Of a stretch of DNA of 64,000 nt, positions 10,421 to 22,235 are shown piece by piece. The notes beneath the pieces are model-generated. The model worked only from the letters and a program-made list of their open reading frames with translations, was not told where the DNA came from and did not search any database. The position numbers and the translations under genes were made by a program. Numbering within the stretch: the first letter of the stretch is position 1; each line of letters starts with the position of its first letter. The stretch comes from Thuidium tamariscinum (lineage: Eukaryota; Streptophyta; Bryopsida; Hypnales; Thuidiaceae), in contig OX344755.2 of NCBI GenBank assembly GCA_947034885.2, forward strand, positions 26,047,052 to 26,111,051, in the 5' to 3' direction.

Positions 10421-11700
10421 TTTCCCACTCTAGAAAATGGCTGTAGGAATTAAATTGAAATCGGCATGAACTGAAAACGGCTTCATGATTAAAAAATGGG
10501 TATTTCAAATAAAAAGGAAGATCACATGAATCAAATAATACTTATTTGAAGAAAGTGTGATGAAAGAGAAAAAAGTAAAATCACACTATCAATAAAAGGC
10601 ATCAAGAAAAATGGATTGTAAGAATGAAAAAGGGAAGTCTCACAATCAATTAAAGGCCTAATCTTCCAACAATTCTGTGTGGGAATGTAAAAGAAAATCT
10701 CACAAAGTCATAATCAATAAAAGGAAGAATCTCCGGAAATTGGGATGTGGAAATGAGATAAAAAATCTCACAATCAATAAAAGAGAAATCATTAACTTAA
10801 CTACAATAGTGAAGTAATGACCTAAAGTATGTCAAAGTTCAATGCTCAATAATGTAATTGGATGCCTAAAAATGAAATGGTATAAATCTCCATCAGTATT
10901 TGATATGCAATTTTTGTGCATGTGAAGTTTTGGTTCATTTAATATAGATAAATAATGATGTTCAAAACTGTACACCATATAATTTTTTGGGAAAAAGATC
11001 TAACCAACAAAATTGTTGCAAAAATACTCTACATGAAAATAATTACTAGATAGACTAATAAGTATTATTAAAACTTTGTGTTTATGATTAAATTTAATAG
11101 TAACTAAAAAATACACATACAATGATGACCTTTGAAATGGCCATTCACATTTATCTTTCCAATGTAAACTTATTAAATTCATTAACTTAGTTTAAGTTTT
11201 CATTCAACTTTAATTCAACTTCTATTGATTTTTCTTAAAATGACTAAGCATTATTTTTTTGTTAATGACGTTGCAAATCAAAGATTGAAAGATTCTCAAA
11301 TTCATCCTCAAAGATAAAGTATTACCAAATCTAAATTTGAAGTGAAAAAATCATAGGATCTAAACATTATGAAATGTAGGTATATTATCTTGTATTATTG
11401 TCCAACAATGTGCAACAATGTATTCTAATCTTATTATAATTTAAAGAACCATTTTGAATGTTCTTCCACTCTTAACTCTGCCTTGCTTATTTACAAATTA
11501 TTATAAACCAGTAATTAAATTCGTGAAGGTTAAATTGAAGAGTGTGTTCAATAATATCCAAAAAAAAAGTTTTCTAAGATTTAGGCTTTGTAGACTATTT
11601 GGCCATAGACCACTTGGAACAATTCATGAGATGTCCATCCTATACAAAAGAGGAGTTACTCTCAAATGCTTGAGAAATAACAATTAAGCCTCAGAGAAGT
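10420..11700. repeat. AT-rich inverted arm B'
   Basis: Inverted partner of arm B, with 11270-11480 matching 3325-3530 and 10420-11170 matching 4640-5380. The GC cluster lies on the inner side of the arm, as it does at the left. No gene is seen; 11700-12058 is AT-rich without recognisable content. Confidence 0.65.
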
Positions 11701-12058
11701 ATCTAAATATGTAGAAACTCTACAAATCAAGAAATGTCTATTTTTTATTGTTTATGTTTCTTCTCAAATTTTTATTGGACTATTATTGACTTCTTGAGCA
11801 TTTTAATCTAATTTTGATATTATGGATCATTTTTCTTGTATTGAAGATTATTTCTAAGGGTAATCATTGCAAGATAGACATTCCATAGTAAAGACTTAGT
11901 ATTAAGTAGAAATACCAAAAATTTGCATCTTCGAAACATATGTGAACCTCAAAAAAAGTTCATTGCAAGTTGTACTACAAAATAGTAATGTTTCTTTAAT
12001 CCAAGGTTTCACTTCTATATATTGAGTCAAATTTCTTCTTGAATGCATAAGTGCTAGT

Positions 12059-12403
12059 AACATAAGAGGATTTCTGGGCCCCCAGGAGACCGTTTCAGGG
12101 GTGTTCCCCGAAATTGTTCCCACTGCTGCAGACCAGCACCCTGCTAGTCTGAATTTTTGAATTTTGAAAAAAAAAAATTTAATTTTTTTTTTCAAAAAAC
12201 TTCAGAATGTATTAAAGAGAAAAAAAATGATTTAAAAAAATATTTTAAAAATATTTAATATTTAATTAAAATTAATTTTTTTTTTTTTTTTCTGACGTGG
12301 CAGTCGCTCGACCACATCAACATCGCGTTCCCAGAGTTCCCGATGCATTCCCAGCGTCTGGGAACTCGCAGTCTCTTACAGTAGCTGAAAATCCTCTTAT
12401 GTT
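12059..12403. mobile_element. MITE with AACATAAGAGGATTT ends, 345 bp
   Basis: Perfect terminal inverted repeats AACATAAGAGGATTT lie at 12059-12073 and 12389-12403. The interior is GC-richer than the flanks at both ends (GGGCCCCCAGG and TTCCCAGCGTCTGGG) and very AT-rich in the middle. No clear target duplication was found, so the superfamily is undecided. Confidence 0.75.
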
Positions 12404-12589
12404 TTACTTCCTATTCTTTGGGGGCACATGCCACTATAGTACACACTTCTAAATTTGAATGAAGTAATCATCACATCAATTTCATTTAGCGACACGTGGA
12501 CAAGTATACCGAAAATTTTGCAATAAGCATTTCTAAAGATGGATGAAATTGAATTTGAGTTCAACTTTATTTTAATGGATTCTTCAATT

Positions 12590-13330
12590 TGTTTTAGTAA
12601 ATTTCAAAAATGCATTGAATTTAAATATTGAATTAGATTTCACCTAAATGTTTCTCCAAGTCCGGTGAATTTATATGTTCCATGAAATATCTCAAAAGTT
12701 CTAGAGGGTGAAGGAGCTATGTTCCTACCACATGAATTTTTTGAGGGAGGAGCAAGTTACCTCACCCTCTGCAATGTCTTTTGTTACTGAAGAGGATTCT
12801 TCTTTATAAAAGCTTTGCTTATAATTATCAAACGCTATGGGATAAATGGATGGTGATGTTGCAAGTTGTTGACAAGTGTTAAAGTGAAATGATCCTATTT
12901 TGAATATCTTACCTATACAGAAGCTTCTTAATTATAATCATGAAATCCACACAAAATTAAACACACATGAAAAGTTTCAAATAATTTGTTGAAATGAAAT
13001 TCAAAAGTGTGTTGAATTTAAATATTCAATTACATTTGACCAAAATATAATTTGATTAAGTCCGGTGAATTAATATATTACCTAAAATATTCCAAAAGTC
13101 GCAGAGGCTGATAGATCTATGTTCAAACCTAACAATGTTTTTGTGGGATGAGCAAGTTCCATCATCCTCTGTGATGTCTTCTCATTGAAGAGGACTTCTC
13201 TTTATAGGAACTTTGCTTATAATTACCAAACCTTTTTTTATAATTTGAAATTGATGCTGCAAGTTGTTCACATGTACTAAAGTGAAATGACTATAATTTG
13301 AAAATTTGGCCTAAGCCTTGTACACTAATG
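12590..13330. repeat. Diverged tandem duplication, unit about 330-400 bp
   Basis: The blocks 12590-12920 and 12985-13310 run in the same order: TTGAATTTAAATATT, AAGTCCGGTGAATT, a CCTC-TGTGATGTCTT stretch, GAAGAGGA, CTTTGCTTATAATTA and AAAGTGAAATGA. Identity looks near 70-75%. It lies upstream of the hAT-A transposase and could be part of its 5' region. Confidence 0.75.
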
Positions 13331-13639
13331 TTTCTATGTAGAGGTCTTTTCTTTCAATCTTTCTACTTTGGCAAAAAATTTAAACAAATAAAAGGTCTAA
13401 TTAAGCTTTTTTTCTACATACTTGACCACAAATATTTTTACTACTTACTTAGGTAACATAGTGAAAATGTCTCATCAACCACCCTTTAGAAAACCTCTTG
13501 TATTAATTTTGGATAATTAGGAGACAAAGCGTTTTGTGGAATTTCAAAATTTTGTAAACTGATTTCCCCAAAAAATAAATTTGCAAACACCAGATTCTGG
13601 ACTTGGGCATTTTCTATGTTGGCCTGTTGGGATTTTGGA

Positions 13640-13815
13640 AGGCGAAGTCGCCTCCTGTACAGTAGAACCGCAGTCGCACCCCACCAAAATGAAAGCCCTG
13701 AACCAGCTCCCTGTCCCGTGGTCGCCCTTCCAATCGTCGTCGCCCCCATTACCCGTAGTCGCCCTGCACCCGAGGTTGCACTCTCTACCCGAAGTCAGGC
13801 GCAGTCGCCCTTGTG
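13640..13815 (+). repeat. GC-rich GTCGCCC-motif cluster 4
   Basis: Plus-strand GTCGCCC and TCGCAC words recur near 13645, 13671, 13722, 13737, 13758 and 13802, mixed with ACCCG. A TATA-like box follows at 13836 and the hAT-A start at 14068. The arrangement and orientation match the kinase-like gene at the left end. Confidence 0.7.
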
Positions 13816-13835
13816 GCGGTAGCAAGTGCACAAAG

Positions 13836-13843
13836 TATAAAAC
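13836..13843 (+). promoter_or_regulatory. TATA-like box upstream of hAT-A
   Basis: TATAAAAC lies 20 bp after the last motif of the GC cluster and about 230 bp before the ATG. It is plausible as the core promoter of the transposase; sequence and place are the only evidence. Confidence 0.4.
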
Positions 13844-14067
13844 TGCAGCTGAAACATTGAGGGATTACCTTGCTTCAGTGATTAAACTCTAGCCTTGAAC
13901 CTTTGAAAGAGGCTTCTTGCGGATGTTTTGGTTCATTGGAAGGCAAGAACCTTGCTTTGAGGGGTTTAAGAACCCTCTCATAGTGGGTAGCATTGTCATA
14001 ACTTTTTTCTCGTTACTGGATTCTTGGATCGATTTTTTTTGGGTGAAACTCATTGTGGATTCACACC

Positions 14068-17000
14068 ATGGTTGTCCCAAGTGGTGGTCAAGGTCGGAAC
14101 GATACGCGTAGGGCTATAAAAGATTGGGACCCTTGGCTTGTACCGTGCGTTCCAAATAATAATTCACCTTATCCTCGGAAATGCGTGTTTTGCAGGTGGA
14201 GCAAAGTCTTTGTGCGGAAAAGGGCATTTAGTCACTGTGGATATGGTGGCTCGGCAACAACAGACCGTTGTCAAAAAATCCCTAGAAGTGCACTTGAAAA
14301 GTTTAGGACTTGCAATAGAGTGGTTCCAAAAGCGATGAGCTTTGAAGAATTGTTTGAAACACCATTTGCGGGCAATCAGGCCATTGGTGCGGCAGAATCC
14401 CTCATTCAAGAGGTAGAAGGTGGTGAGGTGGGTGGTTCTTCAAATCCAACAGGTCCAACTGGCCCAACAAACCCTACCCCAGATTCAGTGGATTCTACTC
14501 CAAGTACGGTTGACAGAACAGGAAGCCGCCCTGTGGTTTCTCGTCAAAGAAGTATGGATGAAGTATTACAAATAGGCTTGAGACAAAAGTTGGATGCGAC
14601 GTGGGCTTTTTTTTTATGAAGTCAATATTGCATTCAACGTCACACGACACCTTGCATTTATAAATGCAATGAAGGAAACTGCAGCAGCTGGAATTTTATA
14701 TCGTCCACCAACATTCAACGCGTTGCGAACCAGAATGATTGATGTGAAGAAAGAAGTTGTCCAAAAAATGGTCAATGACCGGACAAAGAACTCTATTGCG
14801 CAATATGGAGCAACTATTTGTTCAGATGGGTGGTCAGATACCAATAGGCGACCGTTGATGAACGTGATGCTCATTTGTCCAGTAGGGGATGTGTTTTTGG
14901 GATCAGAGGACAATACGGGAGCAAAGAAGGACATTGCCTACACAACAACTTTAATGTCGAAGTACATAGACAAGGCCGGTCCTTCAAATATTGTGCAATT
15001 ATGTACAGACAATGCTTCAGTAATGATTGGAACTATGTCAAGTTTGTTACCGAAATATCCCCACATGTACAAACAAGGGTGTGCGGCTCACATCTTGGAT
15101 TTGCTTTTGGAAGATTGGGGAAAGTCTCAAACGATGAAGGATTTGGTAAGCGAGTGTAGGACAATGGTGAAGCATATCAGGAAATACCATTTCACTATGG
15201 CTTTGTTTCGGAAACATTCTCCAAACAAAATGCTTAGGTTGTCTGCTTTGACACGGTTTGCCACCAATTTCCTTATGGTAGACCGTCTGCTTGATTGCAA
15301 ACAAGCTTTGCAAACCGTGGTTGCAGATGACGCTTACATGACGTTCGAGTTCAGTTTGCAGAATCGGACTAATGGAGGTACCATTAGGCGCAAAGCAATG
15401 GATGTTCGGCTAAACATTCATTCTGAAAGGTTTTGGTGAAGATGCAAGAATTTTGTGTTTATGATAGAGCTAGTACTCATTGCTCTACGACACTTTGATG
15501 GCAAAAAACCAGCAATGCCAAAAGCTTGGATGATAATGTACGAGTTGAAGAAACACGTGTATGCTCTCAGGGATCCTCCATTTCTTTTAGACCCTGTGGT
15601 TGCAACGCGTTACGAGAAGAAATTTGAAGCTCGTTGGAAGTTAATGCGAATGGACCTCCAGTATGCAGGAGCACTTTTGAATCTGTTTTTGGTAGGAGTA
15701 GAAGAAATTCAAAACGATGGGGCGGCCAAAGCAGCTTTGAATCGAGTCATACGAAAACTAGCTCCATCATTAGGAGTGTCAGTGGTCGTGGCAATGCAAG
15801 AGCTTGTCCAATTTGAAGAGAAGACAGGGCCATTTAATTCCCGAGAAGAGGTTCTCGACATCACAGAGACCAATTTAGAACCTCATCAATGGTAGAATCA
15901 TGTAGGCGGCGACGCTCTTCCAAAGATTGCAAAGAGAATTCTAGGGTTGACTTGTTCAGCATCTTCATGTGAACGAAACTGGAGCATGTATTCATTCGTG
16001 CACAATAAAATGCGAAATTGTTTGATCACACAGAAGGCTCAAGATTTGGTGTACATTTATGCTAACTGCCACTTGGAATGTCAAAAGCGTGGGTACAATG
16101 CTGCTCAATTTTATGAAAGGGTCCTCGTGGATGGAGACACTGATGAAGAGAGGGACGAGCCTTTGCCTTCAGGATCGGAGGACGAGGGTTATTTTGATTT
16201 TATCAAAGATAATTTAGTCCGAAGGAAAAAAGAAGATCTCTTCCACGATCACAATGAATGGGTAGATATGGTCTCACCTCCACCAAGTCCACCACGATAT
16301 CAATATGGAAACACATTTGCAAGTGGCAATGATGTGGAAGGTGTTGCTGAGGAAGAACTTTTTTGTTCTCCAGAGTGGAACCCTGATGATGTGTGGGTCG
16401 GAAATTGGGGCACAGTTTCACCACGAACTACGGCAAGAACACCTTCTGACAACAACGAACAAGCAGATAATCAAATGCCTGCCTCAGATGTTCAAGAAAC
16501 ATCTCCAGTACCAACATCTCCAATACCAACACGTATTCCTTCAAGCATAGTAATGAATATTGAAAACATTGCACCAATCAATGCGGGAATTGAAGCAGAA
16601 GAAGAGGTGGATCACATTGAAGAGGTTGTAGAAGAAGTAACTCCTATTTCGGTAGCAATGAACTCACCAACTATACAAACAACGGAGGCAACTGAGTATG
16701 ATTCAGATGCGCCACTGAATACCATCCTAAACCATGGTCGGAATGTTTCCTTGACTCGAGGTGGGCATATAGGGCAGACTATAGTCAGAAGGTTAGTCAC
16801 AACTCCTTCTATAAGGGCCCGTGCGCCCAAAAGTGAAGATACAAGCCAAGCTAGAGTCAGAAGATCGTCCCCTAGTTCATCGACAAGGGCGCCTTTGGAT
16901 GGAGGTCCACTATTGACCATCAATGAAGAAGTCCCCGCATCCGCTCCACAAGCCAGCCAACCAACCCCAGTGTCTAAGCCAAGAGAAATATCATTGGAAG

Positions 17001-17449
17001 AACAACTACGCAACATCAACAATAGAAACAAAAGTAAAAAAAGGCGCATTAAAAGACTAAATGAAAGGGCACACAAACATCCGAAGCGTGCAAATCAAGT
17101 TGTGGAACCTTGTAGGCTTGGGGCAGGGTGCTCCACGCAAGTGGTCTAGAAATCAAGCCAATCAATAGTGGTTCAAGCAGGTCCTGAATCTGTAGTTGAT
17201 GGAATTATTGATGCAACACGTCCCACAAAACGACTAGTCCAGACTACGATTCCTGGTGGTCAAGACATAGTTGTGCGGAATTTGATCTCGAAGGTGGAAA
17301 GAGAAATACAACCATAACCAATAGCAAGAGAGGAGGATGAGAATGACAGCTCAAACCACGATAGCGACACAAATGTTGGTTACGCATCGCGCGAAGATAC
17401 GGACCCTGATGTTGACGAAGTGCAGAACGATTCAGATTTTTGTTTGTAA
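14068..17449 (+). pseudogene. hAT-superfamily transposase pseudogene (DUF659 type), hAT-A
   Basis: The ORF runs from ATG 14068 to TAA 17447-17449. It begins with a BED-like zinc-finger region (RKCVFCRW and later Cys/His). A frame change at the T9 run 14607-14615 (one T too many) leads into a DUF659-like region. The hAT catalytic landmarks follow: SDGWSD at 14822-14839, CTDNAS at 15003-15020, CAAHILDLL near 15082 and the C-terminal dimerisation motif SASSCERNWS at 15957-15986. After that comes an unusually long tail of about 450 residues, rich in Pro, Ser and acidic residues and with a basic patch. In-frame stops are TGA 15437, TAG 15893 (second Trp of the hAT QWW motif), TAG 17147 and TAA 17315. 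It would catalyse cut-and-paste transposition if intact; this copy cannot make a full protein. Confidence 0.85.
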
Positions 17450-17662
17450 CTAGATATTAGGCCAATTGTTTGGAAGGTAAATTAGTCCCACAAGATCTTC
17501 CAAAAATGTTGTTTTGAAAAGATTTCTAGCAGAAGTTTATAGCCTAGTGGTTTAGTACCTTACATATTGATATGTTGTAGCACCTTACTAGGCATTTTCA
17601 TTATATTGAGACATATTAACTTTGGGGTTATTTTATTATTTTCTAGCCTTTGGTTTAGTTGG

Positions 17663-18595
17663 TTAACCTCAGAAGATTTTTAACTAAGTATATTTCTACC
17701 CAAATTGCTCCAAAATTGCGTTTTGTAATACAAGTGCAATGTTTTTGAAATTTTTTTTGTAACATATGAAATGGTGGGATATTCTAGTGGGATGGTTTGA
17801 GAAGATGTAGAGAAAATCTTCACCGTGTACATTGCAAGATATTAACATTTGTAGTAGCAAAACCCCTTTTTTTCTGGCAATTGCCCTTCACAAGGTGACA
17901 TTAGTATAAAAAAACACTCAAAATTGATGGTTATTCTTTAAACTCATATTAGAATCAAAGTGGTCTGTATGCTCTACATTCTACAAATTTCTAATCATTT
18001 GGAGTTGTTCAACATATGGGAGAAAAAACATTAACTTAGAAACCAGAAAAAAAATAGAAAATGCTTGAAAATACTAAGTTGTGAACAAATTATTTATAAA
18101 AATGACAAATGTCAATTACTTTGGTTAAAGTATTGTAAAAAACAACCTTCATCCAATTTTTAACTTTTTTTTCAAAAATATAAAAAATCGAATGAAATAA
18201 AGAATTTCAAACTTTTTTTGTAGAGTAGAGATTCTAGAAGTATCCATTGACTACCCCAAACTAAAATTCCTCATAACTTTTGACTCATTTATCGAAATGG
18301 AATGATTCAAAGGTTTACACATAGATAAAAATCTAATAAAGATATTTCAAATTTTTATTTCTTAATGTTGCAATTTCTGAAGAAGTGTTTTTTTGTTGCC
18401 CGGGCTACGCATAATTTTAAAGGAAACAACATATCATGTCATAACTTTTTGATCGTGTAGTCAAAAGGAATGATATTGTTGGTCCTTTTCTCCTAAATTG
18501 CGGGCACATGTTGTGTCAAAATTTCAAAGGAAAGAAAATCAAATTCAATAGGTAGTGAGATGCCTAGAAATGCAATTCAGGGCTTTACGGGTTAA
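17663..18595 (-). mobile_element. TTAA-ended element, 933 bp, inverted copy
   Basis: It ends in TTAA at 17663-17666 and 18592-18595. Read on the minus strand it starts TTAACCCGTAAAGCCC and follows the same order of blocks as 22236-23194 and 36225-37157, including the CTTTTGACTACA...AAGTTATG...TGATATGTTGTTT stretch. No coding capacity. Confidence 0.75.
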
Positions 18596-18639
18596 TGATT
18601 GTGTCAATTCAATGAAATGCACCACAAACACAAAGGTCC

Positions 18640-19180
18640 TTTAGAGGCACACCCTCACACCCCTACAAGAAAAAATTGAAAATGTATGATATATTGTTTT
18701 TATTTAAAATAAAAACTACAAGGAAGTGTAGACCTGTAGTAATAATCAAGGGATTGCAGTTTATAAGGTCACAATGCTATAAATAAACTTTGAAAATGGT
18801 AGTTATATTTTTAAATCATTCTATAAGGCAAGCTCAGTACACGCTTCAAACAAAATTAAAGTCTATTGGAATTGTACATTATATAGGAAAAAAGATTGTA
18901 GAGTATATTTTGAGGAGCCATAAATTGACCAGGGTTATGCTTGTAAAGCCCTTTCATCCCGGTTTTTTTTAATCATAAACTTTTTAGATTAGACTTGTAA
19001 ACAGAGGGTTGAATGACTTCAAATCTCTTTGGCAATTTAAACACTATAGTGATTAAACATTATAATCTTTCAATCCATAAGTGATATAGTCATGTTTTGT
19101 TTTCCTAAATGATCTCTGACATGTCTTGTTTGAATTAGAATGGTTACATTTTAAATTTTCTTTCATAAAGCTCATCATAA
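18640..19180 (+). repeat. Arm A-like AT-rich sequence
   Basis: The block near 19067, with CAATCCATAAGTGATA and then TTTTCCTAAATGATCTCTGACA, resembles arm A near 3180-3260 in the same orientation. It may mark the right border of the element that carries hAT-A. No gene is seen. Confidence 0.4.
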
Positions 19181-19249
19181 AGTTATTTTTTTGTTCACTT
19201 TAGAACAAATTCCTAGAAACTCCCCCAAAGGCCTTGAGCATTTAGGGGT

Positions 19250-19720
19250 AAAAACACCCGCGGTCGCCATCAAAGACAGAGAGCACGGTCGCCCTGAACC
19301 CAAGGTCGCCCCTAACCAAAAGTCGCCCTTTTCTTGTACCCGAGGTCGCACGTTACCCGAAGTTGCCCTTTCCTTGCACCCGCAGTTGCGAAAGAGACGC
19401 AGTCGCCCTTGATTTTTAAACCGCGGTTGCACTTGATCCCGGTACCCGCAGTCGCCCTGAACCCTCAGTCGCGCTGCACTAAGTATACGCGGTCGCCTCT
19501 GCACCCATTGTCGCCCTACCCGCAATCGCCCTAAAAATCGGACGCGCGGTCGCCCTTACCAAAGGCGCGGTCTCCCCACCCGTAGTTGCCCTGCCTCGCT
19601 TTCCACGTCAGCATGGACAGCCTGCCACGTAGGTGAAAACTTCTTACTTCGCGGTAAAATTTTTTACCCTTGCGCGACGGGACGGGATGGGGTAGCGACA
19701 GGTTGTCTAGTACGACACGC
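19250..19720 (+). repeat. GC-rich GTCGCCC-motif cluster 5
   Basis: About a dozen plus-strand GTCGCCC-like words lie between 19260 and 19590 at 15-35 bp spacing, many preceded by ACCCG or CGCG. The densest motif run in the window is here. The downstream part (19600-19760) is GC-rich without the motif. No ORF follows; a partial TTAA-type element does. Confidence 0.75.
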
Positions 19721-19784
19721 AATGTCGGACGTCCTACACGACGCCGAAACCCAAAAATATGTCTAACAGAGCAATCGTGCTCTC

Positions 19785-20181
19785 TACTTCTTTCTACTCA
19801 TTAATTTTTTCCTATATGTTGTACAATTCCAAATGATGCGAATTTTTTTGAGCATGTAGCCAACTTGCCATGAAGAATGAATCCAAAGAAGCACCACCAT
19901 TTGGGGAATTTTTTCATAGAAATGTGACCTTGTGAAGTGCAGCTGCCCGGTTTTTTGCAGGGACAAAAAAATGATTTTTGTCAATTCAAATGCTAATATC
20001 TTGCAATCTACACGGTGGAAATTTCTGAAATTTTTTCCACATCTTTTGACACTAGTGTACTAGAATATCCTACAGTTACATGTGTCAAAAAATGTTTTAA
20101 AAAAAATTTGGTGCTTGTAATAGAAATGACAGTTTTAGTGTGTTTTTGGTGATGACATAGTCTCTAACCTTTAGGAGTTAA
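19785..20181 (+). mobile_element. Right part of a TTAA-ended element
   Basis: It matches the right half of the 930-bp family, including TGTTGTACAATTCCAAATGA, GTGACCTTGTGAAGTGCAGC and CTTGCAATCTACA, and ends CTTTAGGAGTTAA with TTAA at 20178-20181. The left half is absent or replaced by the GC cluster. Confidence 0.65.
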
Positions 20182-20990
20182 AGTATTGAATAGTTGTCAA
20201 GCTTCATCCATTCCTAATTTTTACTAAGAAAATTTAAATTAGAAGAATTTCATTATTTGGGGAAGCTAAAATCAATTTTTTTAAGGAAAAAGCATAAAAT
20301 ATCTAAAAATAGTAACCAAATAGAAGTCATCCAATGCATATAGTAGAAAGAGGTAACAAGTTAAACTAACTTAAACTAACTTAAACTCTAGCAAGTAAAG
20401 GATTTAGACTTAGGATTGGATAGAAGAAACTTTGAAGAATCCAAAACTAAAAGTTGATGAAGGATGAAGTTAAGACTAAGGAATGGATGAAGTTAGGTAG
20501 AATTAGTCAATCCAAGGCTTAATTTGGATTTTCAAAATTCCACTCTAACTCAAAACCATAGCAAAAATCCTTAATCAATTTGGAATTGGAAATATAGAGA
20601 AAATTATGAATGAAATTTGAAATATTGTTTAGTCGTCAAACTTCATCCAATCATAATTTTTGCAAGGAACATTAGAATTTGAAGAACATTATATTTTTAT
20701 CTATAGATGGAATGAGCTAATCTTCTCCTTAGAATTAAGAAATTAGGATTGTAGAATCTTGTTTTTAGAATCATTGTAACCTTATTAGTTATTAGTCCTA
20801 TTAATGAATTGAAGTAGAAAGATTTCCATCCCTTTTTTATTCTTTTTTGCAGGTCTAGGACATTTAGAACACTTAAAAGACCCATTGCTTGGAAGGTAAA
20901 ATGGACAAACATTTATATACCCACGTAGCATAGAATTCTATTGTAGTTCAAGAACTTAGTTGTGTACGTCTAATTACCAAAGGTGGGTAA
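20182..20990. other. AT-rich spacer with a short repeat, no gene seen
   Basis: A 40-bp block (GTCAAGCTTCATCCATTCC type) near 20198 recurs in diverged form near 20634. ACTAACTTAA is tandemly repeated near 20365. No gene can be supported. Confidence 0.5.
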
Positions 20991-21921
20991 TTAACCCCTA
21001 AAGGACTGAAGTCCCCTCGGGGGACACTTGGAATTTCGGGCAGGCTTGTGTGACTTGAATTTTTTATATTATTTTTTGAAACTTTTTTTGAAGATAGGAG
21101 ATCAGATTAGCTTTCCAAAAATATAATTTTTATTTCAATTGGTGCTTGGAAGCAAAAGTTATGCCATTCTATGTCCAAAAAGCAGTTCGCCGGGCAGAAA
21201 AAAAAAAACACAAAAAAATATTTTTTTTTATTTTTTATCTTTTTTCTTGAAGATTTTGTTTTGTTCTACATCTGAAGCTTTGTTTCATTTTATTTGGACT
21301 AATAATGAGAAAGTTACGGACAATCTTGAATTTCGGGCAATCTAAGCACCTTCTTCAGAAAATAACTTACAGAATTCATTTTTGAATGCAATTTTTCAAA
21401 TTTTTTAAATTTTCTTTTTTGATAGGGTTTAGGATGTTTGCAAGAACAAGCTCACCGTTGGGATCATGGTTTTTCAATTCCATCTTAAAGTTATTAACAA
21501 CTTAGTGTTTTGTTCAATCTTGGACCTACTTCTACTCAACAATTTTTTAATGAATGAAAATCAAGTAGTAGTTTTTTGAATTTTTTTTCCCTAATTCCCA
21601 ACTCAAATGTTCAACATAATAAATTTTAACTTCATGGTCCATAGTGCAAAAAAATTCAACAAATGGCAATCAAAGTCATCTGAAATTGCAAGTCAGAGTT
21701 CAAAAAAACTTTTTTTTCCAACTTTGAATGCTAATATCTTCCAATCGGTACGGTCAAACTTCCTGAAATTCTTACCATATGATCTCAGACAAGTAATTTA
21801 CAAGATCCTACGGTTAGATTCTAATAAAATTGTTTTTTTTGTTTTTTTGGGAGGAAGTAGCAAACATGGCAGTTTTGAGTGGTTTTCAAGCCAGAAAATG
21901 CCTCAGTCCTTTAGGGGTTAA
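20991..21921 (+). mobile_element. TTAA-ended element, 931 bp
   Basis: The left end is TTAACCCCTAAAGGACTGAAG and the right end is the inverse of TTAACCCCTAAAGGACTGAGG, with TTAA at 20991-20994 and 21918-21921. Both ends are nearly perfect. The small ORF inside is AT-rich and not credible. Confidence 0.8.
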
Positions 21922-22235
21922 ACACCTACTTGTAACGACTAGGAATGAAAGAGAGTTTTGCCACCACTTGTCTATGATTAAAAGTTCTACTCTCATCCAA
22001 GATTATTGAATGCAAGAATGTCTTGGCAAGAATGGAGAACCTCATATACTACCTTTGAAATGCTCTTTGGTCCAAATTTGGACAATCAACAAAGGATGTT
22101 TTTAGAAGGTTAGACACTAAGAAAAATATGGGTTTCTTATAAACATTGTCTACTTTGGAAATCGAACTGTTGAATTCAATAAAGCCCAAAAGTAGAAATA
22201 CAAAGACTTTGCATTAAACAACAAACAATTCATTC

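Noticed and set aside
10039-10508. Seven overlapping ORFs in several frames
   Set aside because: All come from the 63-64 bp GC-rich tandem repeat; stop codons are rare in it by composition.
14607-14615. Programmed frameshift at the T9 run
   Set aside because: The gene has four further stops, so simple slippage or a read error is the easier explanation.
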